15,237 nt of DNA. Origin: Myxococcales bacterium (GTDB lineage: Bacteria > Myxococcota > Myxococcia > Myxococcales > Myxococcaceae). Below are positions 6,041-13,629 of the stretch, in pieces. The DNA lies in NCBI GenBank assembly GCA_003153055.1, contig PMBV01000085.1, forward strand, positions 30,771-46,007, given 5' to 3'. The notes beneath the pieces were generated by a model. The model did not search any database. It was not told where the DNA came from and saw nothing but the letters and a program-made list of their open reading frames with translations. A program made the position numbers and the translations under genes. Position 1 is the stretch's first letter, and the number at the start of each line of letters is the position of its first letter.

Positions 6041-8119
6041 TCAGGCCTTCTGATCGAGCGTCTTCTGCTGGATTCTGAAGATGACGAATTCGGCGGGCTT
6101 CACCGGGGCGATGCCGATGACGCAGATGAGGCGGCCGTTATCGAGATCGGCCTGGGTCATGGTGGTGCGGTCGCACTTGACGAAGAACGCCTCCTCGCGG
6201 GTCACGCCCTGGAGCAAGCCTTCGCGCCACTGTGTCTCGAGGAACCCCGAGATGGTCGCGCGAACTCGTGCCCAGAGCCGCTCGTCGTTGGGCTCGAAGA
6301 CCACCCACTGGGTGCCGACGTCGATGGATGCTTCGATGAAGATGAAGATCCGCCGGACGTTGACGTACTTCCACGAGCCGTCCGACGAGAGCGTGCGCGC
6401 GCCCCACACCCGGTATCCGCGCTCGGGGAAGTAGCGCAGGGCGTTGACGCCCTTGGGGTTGAGGACGTCTTGCTCGCGCTTGGTGATGCCCATCTCGAGA
6501 TCAGAGATGGAGCGCACCACCTCGTTCGCGGGGGCCTTGTGGACTCCGCGCTCGACGTCGGAACGCGCGTAAATGCCAGCCACGTGCCCCGATGGAGGCA
6601 GGAGCACGTCTTGTTTGGCGACGTGGTCCCGGCCCAGCAGCCAGGGGTAGTAGATGGCCGCGTACTTGGTGTCGACCGGGCCCTTGATGGTGTCGGCGTC
6701 GAGTCGATGGGCGAGGTCGAGGTACTCGGAGGGCGGCGGGTCGATGATGGCGAACCGGTACCGCAGGTTCTCGCAATGGGTGATGAGGGCGCTGTGGACG
6801 TCCTTGGCCCAGATGCCCGGCGCCATGCAGAGGCTGATCACGTCGATGTCCTCGAGCGCGCAGATACCGGTGCGGCTCCCGGGGCCGAGGTCGACACCGA
6901 CGAAATCGTCCGTCGAGAGGCTGGCGATCTTGTCGTCGCCACGCGTGGTTGGCGCGACCCAGCCGGAGGCGTCAGGGCTCACCGCGACAGGGAACTTGGA
7001 AAGGTCGGGCTGAGTGGCCTTCCAGGCGGCATCGGCGCTCACTCTGACGAAGCTCGAGTCCCGGTTGATGCGCGTGACGAGGTAGCTCGGGGTTCCGTCG
7101 TCGTAGATGCGCAGGTTCTCGAAGAGCTCGAGCTCGGCCGGCTTCTGCGTGTCGGACTGATAGCGGACTTCGCAGCGCGCCTCGATGAGCCGGATGACGT
7201 CGCCTTCATGGAAAGCGCCGGCGGCGAGGTCGACGGCGATGGTGATGGTCGACCCGGTCATCGAGACGACCTTCGTGTACTGCGTGGTCCCGGCGCCATC
7301 ATCGAGCTCGATCAACGCGTTCTCGTAGAGGCGCGAAGCGTTGGCGACGACGAGGGTCCGCAGGGAAGCCGGGTCGACGGCGAGGCGCATGCGCGTGACG
7401 GGCGTCCCCGCGGGGAGATCCTCCGCTGCCGGAGGGACGATCGCCCCGGAAGCGCCGAGGATGTAGTACTTCCCGTTGATTCGCAGCTTGTCTCCGGGGC
7501 TGAAGCCAGTGCTCGAAGTGAGCTTCACCGCCGTGGCGTCCTTGAGGACGTCCGCGGACAGGGTGGTCTTGCTCACTGGGTTGGCGAGGCTCTCGGGGTT
7601 GGCGAGCAGGGGCAGGCTGGCTGCTACCATTGGGCGTACCCGCACCGCGAGTTGGTTGCCCCAGTCTCCCGATGCGGAGGCCTCGAAGCTCAGGGTGTTG
7701 GGGTCGGCCGCGGCCCCCATGCTCCAGGTCTCAGCGCCGGGCGGGGTCGCGAGCGTCGCGGTGCCTGTCTTGAACTGAATCTCGGCGGGCAGAGCGGTGC
7801 CTGCGACGACTCGCTTGATGTAGAGGCGCTGGCCTCCGTTGTCGAAGAAGCCCTTCACCGCCAAGGGGAAGCGCCAGAAGTGGCCACCGGAGACGCGGTC
7901 CTTCCAACGGGCGATGATGGAGGGATCAGGCTCTGGGAGGACATCGCCGAAGGTACGCTGGAAGTCGGCGTAGCTGGTGACAAGAATGGGAGGCCCGTCG
8001 GTTGGTCCCTTTTCGGTGACCCCGACTGCGCCTGCGGTGCTGGTGGAAACGCCTTCGATGGGCTTGGGGCCGGCGTCGACCTCTTCGACGTAGACGCCTG
8101 GGCTCAGATACTCAGGCAT
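6041..8119 (-). CDS. eCIS contractile sheath protein, first copy, long form (Afp2/3-like)
   Basis: 692 residues. It begins EYLSPGVYVEEVDAGPKPIE, then STAGAVGVTEKGP, TSYADFQRTFGD and VKGFFDNGGQRLYIKRVV, the classical N-terminal sheath pattern. The C-terminal half holds YAAIYYPWLLGRD, PPSGHVAGIYARSDVERGVH, VNALRYFPERGYRVWGARTL and a final domain ending PVKPAEFVIFRIQQKTL. Between them, about residues 150-420, is a large beta-rich insertion with segments such as DATAVKLTSSTGFSPGDKL, the extra surface domain seen in long eCIS sheath proteins. Afp2 and Pvc2 are only about 350 residues, so roughly half of this protein is extra, outward-facing mass. A strong AGAGGAG ribosome site precedes the ATG. 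The start overlaps the previous gene by 8 bases. It is probably the major sheath protein; its contraction drives the tube outwards. Confidence 0.96.
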   Translation of the reverse strand: MPEYLSPGVYVEEVDAGPKPIEGVSTSTAGAVGVTEKGPTDGPPILVTSYADFQRTFGDVLPEPDPSIIARWKDRVSGGHFWRFPLAVKGFFDNGGQRLYIKRVVAGTALPAEIQFKTGTATLATPPGAETWSMGAAADPNTLSFEASASGDWGNQLAVRVRPMVAASLPLLANPESLANPVSKTTLSADVLKDATAVKLTSSTGFSPGDKLRINGKYYILGASGAIVPPAAEDLPAGTPVTRMRLAVDPASLRTLVVANASRLYENALIELDDGAGTTQYTKVVSMTGSTITIAVDLAAGAFHEGDVIRLIEARCEVRYQSDTQKPAELELFENLRIYDDGTPSYLVTRINRDSSFVRVSADAAWKATQPDLSKFPVAVSPDASGWVAPTTRGDDKIASLSTDDFVGVDLGPGSRTGICALEDIDVISLCMAPGIWAKDVHSALITHCENLRYRFAIIDPPPSEYLDLAHRLDADTIKGPVDTKYAAIYYPWLLGRDHVAKQDVLLPPSGHVAGIYARSDVERGVHKAPANEVVRSISDLEMGITKREQDVLNPKGVNALRYFPERGYRVWGARTLSSDGSWKYVNVRRIFIFIEASIDVGTQWVVFEPNDERLWARVRATISGFLETQWREGLLQGVTREEAFFVKCDRTTMTQADLDNGRLICVIGIAPVKPAEFVIFRIQQKTLDQKA

Positions 8120-8843
8120 GTGAGCTCCTCTTGTGTCGGGTTAGGGTTGCAGGTCGGGGATCAGTGAGGGTGATGGTGACAGACGAATACAACGACGAGG
8201 GGAGGGTGATGAGCGCGGTGCCGGTTCGGCCGAGGCGGTCCCTGGCGTCGATGGGGCACTGCTTGCCCGCGGGCACCAGCCGAAGGGGGAGCGAGTACGA
8301 GCCCTGCGCGTCGGTCAGTACGCTGGCGTTGGTGCTCTCGCTGACGAGCGCATCAGGCACTTGCCTCCCATTGGAGTCAACGACCAGGCCGTGGACGACA
8401 GGCACGAACGGCTCGAAGCGGTAGGCGGGAGACGGGACCAGATCGATCCGAAGGGGCTCCGCGGGCGGCGACGCCGGGACCGAGACGTCGTCGTAGGGCG
8501 CGACGAGGGTGGTTTCGAAGTCTTTGGCCTTGCGGAAGTTTGCGATGTACAGGTCAGACTCGATGGAGATTCGGTAGCGCACTGGCGCCAGGCCCGCGGC
8601 GGACTTTCGGTGCTCGAGGCCGAAGTAGGCGAGGAGGCCACGGGCGGAGACGGCGGGCTTCTGGCGGACGGCAACGAAGGCGCCCGATGACCGCTCCCGT
8701 TCGAGGACGAGGCGGGGGCGTTCGATCGGGTCATCGCCAGTGAAGACGTCCACGAATTGAATGACGAGCGAGCACGGCCGGAAGGCCTGTAGGCGAAGGG
8801 ACGGCCTCCACACTCGCGTGGGCGTGTCGAGGCGCTCGATCAC
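8112..8843 (-). CDS. eCIS-associated protein with carboxypeptidase-regulatory-like domain
   Basis: 243 residues. Residues about 1-120 are a beta-rich region with no motif I can name (LRLQAFRPCSLVIQFVDVF, LVLERERSSGAFVAV). Residues about 146-226 form a transthyretin/carboxypeptidase-regulatory-like domain: VVHGLVVDSNGRQVPDALV, then VLTDAQGSYSLPL and a closing strand VTITLTDP. Such domains are beta sandwiches used for binding or scaffolding and have no catalytic residues of their own. There is no signal peptide, so it is cytoplasmic before particle release. It overlaps the DUF4255 gene by ATGA and the sheath gene by 8 bases, so it is an integral operon member. Its position between terminator-cap and sheath genes suggests a cap, surface or assembly role; the exact function is unknown. 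Confidence 0.72.
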   Translation of the reverse strand: MIERLDTPTRVWRPSLRLQAFRPCSLVIQFVDVFTGDDPIERPRLVLERERSSGAFVAVRQKPAVSARGLLAYFGLEHRKSAAGLAPVRYRISIESDLYIANFRKAKDFETTLVAPYDDVSVPASPPAEPLRIDLVPSPAYRFEPFVPVVHGLVVDSNGRQVPDALVSESTNASVLTDAQGSYSLPLRLVPAGKQCPIDARDRLGRTGTALITLPSSLYSSVTITLTDPRPATLTRHKRSSHA

Positions 8844-9412
8844 TGGGGCAGCTCCTGGTCAGCGGGTGCGATGCTGCGCGACTGGGCGACGGCCGAGGTA
8901 GAGGAGATGAGCGAGTCGATGCGAATGATGCGCGCTTCGTAGTGAAGGGAGAGGCGATAGGGCTGGTTGATGCTGTGCCAAACGCGGAGCTGGTCCTCGA
9001 GCGTCAGGGGGACCAGCGCGAGGTGTATCGGCTCCTGGACTGCGAGGAGAGAGCCGCGAAGCGCCGGGCCCGAGATGATGGCGTTGTCGTGCAGCGTGCG
9101 CATCGTCTGGCCGAGGATGCGCTGGTTGTCGTCGTGGTTGGTCGCCCAGGGAGTGAGGAGGTATTGGACGACGATGGTCAGCGGAGGTCGCTTGATGGTG
9201 ACGCCGGTTGCTGCTGGCCGCACCTCCGGAGGCCGGTTGCGGGAATGGCCGTCCTCGCGTATTTGGAAGAGAAAGAGCGTGAGAAGATTGGAGGCCGGGG
9301 GTGCCTTCTGAAGATCGTTGAGCTGCACTGACGTGCCCAGGTTGGCGAGCGACTCCGTGAGGAGATCCACAAGCGTCTGAGAGACGTCTGCGATTGCCGT
9401 GAAGTCCGCCAA
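8840..9412 (-). CDS. afp16: eCIS tube/sheath terminator protein, DUF4255 (Afp16/Pvc16-like), TTG start
   Basis: 190 residues from a TTG start, beginning MADFTAIADVSQTLVDLLTE, the usual N-terminus of DUF4255 proteins. Later hallmarks are LLTLFLFQIREDGHSRNRPP, the PPLTIVVQYLLTPWA block with NQRILGQTMRTLHDNAIISG, LALVPLTLEDQLRVWHSI, and YRLSLHYEARIIRIDSL. Family knowledge: Afp16/Pvc16 cap the distal end of the tube and sheath and set particle termination. The open frame continues upstream, but no in-frame ATG or GTG lies between this TTG and the predicted transcription start near 9450, and upstream translation does not look like the family. A GGGGG run 8 bases upstream could serve as a ribosome site. 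It is the first gene of the operon, whereas in Afp it is the last. Confidence 0.93.
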   Translation of the reverse strand: MADFTAIADVSQTLVDLLTESLANLGTSVQLNDLQKAPPASNLLTLFLFQIREDGHSRNRPPEVRPAATGVTIKRPPLTIVVQYLLTPWATNHDDNQRILGQTMRTLHDNAIISGPALRGSLLAVQEPIHLALVPLTLEDQLRVWHSINQPYRLSLHYEARIIRIDSLISSTSAVAQSRSIAPADQELPQ

Positions 9413-9459
9413 CGAAGCCCCCGAGGTTGCGCCGATGTGTCCGGCGTGAGCTGGTACTG

Positions 9460-9476
9460 AGCAACGGGCGTGCCGA
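9460..9476 (-). promoter_or_regulatory. Candidate sigma-54 promoter for the eCIS structural operon
   Basis: On the minus strand the sequence is CGGCACGCCCGTTGCTC. The -24/-12 consensus is TGGCACG-N4-TTGCW, and this differs only in the first base. The invariant GG and GC dinucleotides are separated by exactly 10 bases. Transcription would begin about 12 bases beyond the GC, near 9450, giving a 5' leader of about 37 bases before the TTG start of the DUF4255 gene. Sigma-54 promoters need an ATP-driven enhancer-binding activator; a suitable inverted repeat lies about 94 bases upstream. Predicted from pattern only. Confidence 0.62.
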
Positions 9477-9540
9477 ACTTCGTCGCGGGCGCTTCGCGGG
9501 GGAGCGCGCGTTTGCGAGCGAGACGGAAGCGTGAGGTGTC

Positions 9541-9575
9541 GGACAAGAACATCCCAGCATGGACAAAAATGTCCA
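9541..9575. promoter_or_regulatory. Tandem inverted repeats between the divergent promoters; candidate activator (enhancer) binding sites
   Basis: TGGACAAAAATGTCCA at 9560-9575 is a perfect inverted repeat with 6-bp arms and an AAAA centre. A second copy, GGACAAGAACATCC at 9541-9554, matches it at 11 of 14 positions and starts exactly 20 bases earlier, about two helical turns, so both would face the same side of DNA. A further TTGTCC half-site occurs at 9595-9600. The perfect repeat is about 94 bases from the -24 element of the leftward promoter and about 84 from that of the rightward one, typical spacing for enhancer-binding proteins. The cognate regulator is not in this window. Confidence 0.5.
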
Positions 9576-9648
9576 CCCCGCCGCTCGAAGGTGATTGTCC
9601 TATCGAGGTCAAGCAAGGGGTAGTGCTGGGTCATCAGATGCTCCTGCC

Positions 9649-9666
9649 AAGGCACAGGCCTTGCTA
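9649..9666 (+). promoter_or_regulatory. Candidate sigma-54 promoter for the effector gene
   Basis: The plus strand reads AGGCACAGGCCTTGCTA against the consensus TGGCACG-N4-TTGCW: two differences outside the invariant positions, with GG at 9651 and GC at 9663 separated by exactly 10 bases. The start of transcription would be near 9676, about 49 bases before the ATG at 9725. This independently favours that ATG over the upstream ones in the same open frame, which would lie outside the transcript. Pattern-based prediction; on its own it is weaker than the leftward one, but their symmetric arrangement around a shared inverted repeat supports both. Confidence 0.52.
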
Positions 9667-9724
9667 TCCATTGCCGACATTGGCTTGTGGCCGCCGCTGC
9701 AATGGCAACCGGTTCGAGGTGCGG

Positions 9725-12700
9725 ATGAGCACGACGCAGACGGCCGGCGTTCAGAAGGATCCCGGTCGAGACTGGCTTACCGACACGCGACAGAGCGATG
9801 AGCTCGACGCCGAACGCCCGCCGGCGATCGCGACGACGCGTTCGACTGCGGAGACGCCCGTTCGGGCGGCGCAAGCGTCCTTGGGTAACCAGGCCATGGG
9901 GAGGCGCGCTCTTCGTGCGGGTCCACTGTCGTGGCACGGCGCGGGCGGGGATCCGGGCGTCGCGCAGGCGGCGCTGGGAAACGCGGCTCTCGCGCGACGG
10001 CACCGACCTGAGCAGGCCTCGGTCGCCACTTTGGCCGAGGCGCCAGCCGGAGCGGAGGTGGCAGCACGCGGGCAACAAGGAGGTGCTCAAACTGATGGGC
10101 GAGCTCCGGCGGGACGCGGGGCGAGGTCATCCGGAGGCACCGCGCCCGTCGCAGGTACGCGCACGAAGCGAGTTGCGGGTGCCGCAGCCGCGAAGCAAGC
10201 CCATGCGGACGCTGGTCCCCACGATGCGAAGACGGCAGGTAGGGTGGAGGGCACCGGCGAAGCGGGGGCCGCTCGTGAAGCGGGGAAGGCGTCGGTGCGC
10301 GGCGGCCACTCGGTGAAGCTCCACATGCCCGAGCCGCCTCGAGGGCTCTCGGCGGCCGCCACGAGACGGGTGCAGGGCGTGCAGTCGAGGGCCGGCGGGA
10401 AGGCGGCGGCGCAGGCGGCGCTTCCGGCCGGGGCGGCGCAGGTGGCGGCGGCGCGTGGCGCGGTGACGACCCCAGCCGTCGAGGCCAACGCCAAGGCGCA
10501 GGCCGCGCTCATCGCGGAGGTCCAGTCGGCTCCCAGCCCGGAGATCGTCAAGCTCTGCGAGCGAATTCAGCAGATCATCAGGGACAAGCGGCCGGTTGAC
10601 CAGGACGCGCTCATGAAGGCCGAGCCGGCGGCGGAAGCGATGAACGCCGGCAATCAGCTGAACTCGACGGTGCAGAGCGAAGCCCAGAAGGTCCAGGGCA
10701 ACTATGAGGCCGTCAACCGTCCCCCGGAGGCCGCGCCGCCCCAGAAGGCGCCGGAGCTCGCGACGCAGCCGCCGCCTGCACAGACGGCACCGATCGACGC
10801 GAAGACGGCGAAGCCCGACGCCATTCCCCCCGGGGATGTGTCTCTCAAGGCGGACGCCGAGGCGAACGCGAAGGAGATCCAGGGCGCAGGGATGAATTCC
10901 GAGGCGGCGCGGCTGGTGAAGAGCGGGCCGATCGCCGACGCACGAGACGCGCAGGGGGACCTCGAGAAGACCGCGAAGGAGGACCCCACCAAGGCGCTGG
11001 CAGGCCAGAAGGAGGCGCTCGCGAAGGCCGAGGCCGACATGGCCGGGCTCCAGGCACAGGCTCTCGCGGCGCTCACCCAGACGCGCGAGGGCGCGGCTCA
11101 CTCGACGACCTCACAGCAGAAGGGAATGGTGGGGTCGGAAGAGTCGATGCGCTCGAAGGTGAGCGCCGAGGCGCAGTCGATCTTCACCACCGCGCAGACG
11201 CAGGTGAACGCCCAGCTCAAGCCTTTGGCGGCCAGGGCCATGGAGAGCTGGGAGAAGGCGAAGGACCTCTACGTCAAGAAGTTCAAGGCGGACCTCGACG
11301 TGGTGGAGAAGAACGTGGAGAAGCGGCACGAGGGCGTCGGGGGCGCGGTCCTCTCCCTGTGGGACGTCGTCACGGGGCTGCCGCGCTGGGCGGTGGACGC
11401 GTACGACCTGGCCGAGGCGAACTTCGGGAACAGCGTCATCACGAAGCTGAAGGAGATCTCCGCTCAGGTCAACACGGTCATCGCAACCTGCGATGCCCTC
11501 ATCAAGAGCGCTCGCGATCAGATCGCCAAGAAGTTCGCCGAGCTTCCGGAGTCCCTGAGGGGCTGGGCGACGCAGGAGCAGGCGAAGTTCGACCAGAAGC
11601 TCGACCAGCTCCACGACCAAGCCATCGCGGCCAGGGACAACTTCAACAAGGACCTGATGAGCCGCGCGAGCCAGGCGGTCGACGAGGTCCGCGCGGAGGT
11701 CGGGGCGCTGCGAGAGAAGGCCGGCGGGCTGGTCGGCCGAATCGCCGACGCGATCGCCAAGTTCAAGGAGGACCCGACCAAGTTCATTATCGAGGGGCTG
11801 CTCGAGATATTGGGAATTCCGCCAGCGTCGTTTTGGGCGGTGGCGGCGAAGATCAAGCAGGTCATCAACGACATCGCCAAGGATCCGCTCAAGTTCGCCG
11901 AGAACTTGCTCAAGGGGCTCGGCAAAGGCTTCTCCCAGTTCTTCGACAACTTCCCCGGGCATTTGCTCAAGGGGTTCATCAACTGGCTGCTGGGCGGGCT
12001 GGGTGACGTCGGGGTGGAGATCCCGAAGGATTTGTCGCTCAAGAGCATCGTCACGTTCCTGCTGCAGCTCATGGGCATCACCTGGGCGAGGATCCGCGGG
12101 CTCCTCGCCAAGCACCTGGGCGAGAAGAACGTGGCGCTGGCGGAGAAGGTGTACTCGATGCTGTCGCTCCTCATCGAAAAGGGGCCGAGCGGCATTTTCG
12201 AGATGATCAAGGAGAAGCTAGACCCGAAGGCCATCCTCGATCAGGTCATTCAGATGGCCGTGGATTTCATGGTGTCGGCCATCATCAAGGCCGCGTCGGT
12301 GCGGATCCTGATGCTGTTCAATCCGGTGGGCGCGATCCTCCAGGCGCTGGAGGCGATCTACCGGGTGCTCAAGTGGATCTTCGAGAACGCGGCGAGAATC
12401 TTCTCGCTGGTCGAGACGGTGGTGAACGGCGTGGCGGACGTACTCGCCGGGAGTCTCGGCGGGTTCGCGAGCGCGGTGGAGAAGGCGCTGGTGATGCTCA
12501 TCGCACCGGTCATCTCGTTCATCGCGGACTACCTGGGGTTTGGGGACCTGCCAGGGAAGATCGCGAATCAGGTGGGCAAATTCCAAGGGTGGATCTTGGG
12601 GCTCATCGAACAGGCGTTGGTGTGGCTCATCGAGAAGGGGAAATCGCTGCTGGCCGTGGTGGGGTTTGGGTCGAAGCACAGCACGACGGAGGGCGGAAAT

Positions 12701-13612
12701 CGCGCTACCGACACAGCGGTCGCGCAATTCTCGCTACCCAAAGAAGGGCACACCGTAACGGCGATCGCGCATGGCGATTTTGTCCAGGTACGGATTGCGA
12801 GTGATCGAGAGTCCGAGATTCTGGCCATGTTGTCGCAGGCACGGACGGAGGTCGTGGCAGACGTGTCACGGTCCGCCGAGACACGAGAACGGATTACGGC
12901 TGATCTGGACAGCGCACGAGAGATGGTTCGCTCCATGCTGAACGACTGGAAGGCAACGGCAGACCAGAAGCAGGACTTCAGATCCTGGTCGGAGGTTCGC
13001 CTCACCCAGATCGCAAATATCCTTGGCCACCTGGGGGCCGACGGAATCCAGGCCTTCCGGGATTTCAAAGGCAGGCCTCTCGACAAACGCTACCTTCCGC
13101 CAGGGTACGACGTTCGCGCCAAGCTGTACATCAGAGGAAGTAGTTGGAGTCGCACTCGTGCCCAGGTGGCCGCCGAGGGTGCGCTCGACGTCGCATCCCG
13201 CGTTGGGCAGATCATCAAGAACCGCACGGCGAACCGGCCCGCGGCTGAGACCGCTTGGGATCAGCTAGTGAAACGGCTCTGCGTCCCAGATGGTGCTACC
13301 ATCGAGAACATCACGTTAGACCACGTTAGACGAACGGAATACGAGGTCGACCACATAGACTCCCTTGCCGAGCACTGGGAGTCGCAGGGGGGCAACGACG
13401 GGAACGATCAAGGACGCTGGACCCTTTCCGAGTGTGAGAATCTCCGATATATTACGAAGCGAGACAATGCTGCGCGCACAAAGGGCCGCTACGTCCCGTG
13501 GGTCGGAAAGGCTTTCACGAGCGTATACGCGCAGGGCGGGGGAGAGATCGCTAAGGAGATCGACGGCGAGTCCTTCCGTGACGCGCCGCCGCCGACCGGC
13601 CAGCCCATCTAG
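9725..13612 (+). CDS. Candidate eCIS effector: DUF4157-associated-type large protein with C-terminal HNH nuclease
   Basis: 1295 residues from the ATG at 9725 (GAGG ribosome site 5 bases upstream; earlier in-frame starts precede the predicted promoter). Residues 46-62 and 78-94 hold two copies of QAxLGNxAxxRR, a motif seen near the N-termini of eCIS-associated DUF4157 proteins. The HExxH peptidase-like DUF4157 domain itself is absent. Residues about 95-270 are low-complexity and Ala-rich; about 270-735 are helical and charged. Residues about 683-976 are hydrophobic (FSQFFDNFPGHLLKGFINWL, LKSIVTFLLQLMGITW, FNPVGAILQALEAIYRVLKW), matching the shared body of large DUF4157-type proteins. A FSLPKEGHTVTA linker follows near 1002. 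The C-terminus has EVDHI (D1209, H1210), H1217-W1218, N1239 and N1248 followed by AARTKG, an HNH/HNN metal-nuclease signature. Loading into the particle and DNA cleavage are inferred. The last 300 residues use more A/T-ending codons. Confidence 0.8.
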   Translation: MSTTQTAGVQKDPGRDWLTDTRQSDELDAERPPAIATTRSTAETPVRAAQASLGNQAMGRRALRAGPLSWHGAGGDPGVAQAALGNAALARRHRPEQASVATLAEAPAGAEVAARGQQGGAQTDGRAPAGRGARSSGGTAPVAGTRTKRVAGAAAAKQAHADAGPHDAKTAGRVEGTGEAGAAREAGKASVRGGHSVKLHMPEPPRGLSAAATRRVQGVQSRAGGKAAAQAALPAGAAQVAAARGAVTTPAVEANAKAQAALIAEVQSAPSPEIVKLCERIQQIIRDKRPVDQDALMKAEPAAEAMNAGNQLNSTVQSEAQKVQGNYEAVNRPPEAAPPQKAPELATQPPPAQTAPIDAKTAKPDAIPPGDVSLKADAEANAKEIQGAGMNSEAARLVKSGPIADARDAQGDLEKTAKEDPTKALAGQKEALAKAEADMAGLQAQALAALTQTREGAAHSTTSQQKGMVGSEESMRSKVSAEAQSIFTTAQTQVNAQLKPLAARAMESWEKAKDLYVKKFKADLDVVEKNVEKRHEGVGGAVLSLWDVVTGLPRWAVDAYDLAEANFGNSVITKLKEISAQVNTVIATCDALIKSARDQIAKKFAELPESLRGWATQEQAKFDQKLDQLHDQAIAARDNFNKDLMSRASQAVDEVRAEVGALREKAGGLVGRIADAIAKFKEDPTKFIIEGLLEILGIPPASFWAVAAKIKQVINDIAKDPLKFAENLLKGLGKGFSQFFDNFPGHLLKGFINWLLGGLGDVGVEIPKDLSLKSIVTFLLQLMGITWARIRGLLAKHLGEKNVALAEKVYSMLSLLIEKGPSGIFEMIKEKLDPKAILDQVIQMAVDFMVSAIIKAASVRILMLFNPVGAILQALEAIYRVLKWIFENAARIFSLVETVVNGVADVLAGSLGGFASAVEKALVMLIAPVISFIADYLGFGDLPGKIANQVGKFQGWILGLIEQALVWLIEKGKSLLAVVGFGSKHSTTEGGNRATDTAVAQFSLPKEGHTVTAIAHGDFVQVRIASDRESEILAMLSQARTEVVADVSRSAETRERITADLDSAREMVRSMLNDWKATADQKQDFRSWSEVRLTQIANILGHLGADGIQAFRDFKGRPLDKRYLPPGYDVRAKLYIRGSSWSRTRAQVAAEGALDVASRVGQIIKNRTANRPAAETAWDQLVKRLCVPDGATIENITLDHVRRTEYEVDHIDSLAEHWESQGGNDGNDQGRWTLSECENLRYITKRDNAARTKGRYVPWVGKAFTSVYAQGGGEIAKEIDGESFRDAPPPTGQPI

Positions 13613-13629
13613 CCAATTAGGACCACAAA

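Noticed and set aside
6470..8167. A 565-codon open frame on the plus strand opposite the long sheath gene
   Set aside because: It is antisense to a firmly identified sheath protein. Its translation is Val/Gly/Asp/Arg-rich without any family pattern, the usual mirror of high-GC codon bias. There is no ribosome site.
9483..9510. Short GC-rich inverted repeat GCGCT/AGCGC in the divergent control region
   Set aside because: Five-base arms made only of G/C-rich sequence are expected by chance at this composition, and the position relative to either promoter has no clear meaning.
9470..9724. Upstream extension of the effector by 85 residues
   Set aside because: The extension is not like the rest of the protein, covers the inverted repeats and the rightward promoter candidate, and has no ribosome site at its ATG. 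The ATG at 9725 has GAGG at good spacing.
9413..10090. Upstream extension of the DUF4255 frame to a total of 416 codons
   Set aside because: The added part is Arg/Ser-rich, unlike the DUF4255 N-terminus, overlaps the effector gene antiparallel, and would lie upstream of the predicted leftward promoter. The TTG at 9412 gives the expected family start.
10127..12234. Several long minus-strand frames inside the effector gene (for example 11111-12115)
   Set aside because: Leu/Arg/Asp-rich mirror translations of Lys- and Ala-rich helices on the coding strand, with no family motifs.
13312..13331. Perfect tandem 10-base duplication CACGTTAGAC within the nuclease domain
   Set aside because: It does not disrupt the frame or the HNH motif, which starts further on. 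A lone 10-base duplication is too short to interpret as a mobile-element footprint or phase-variation tract.
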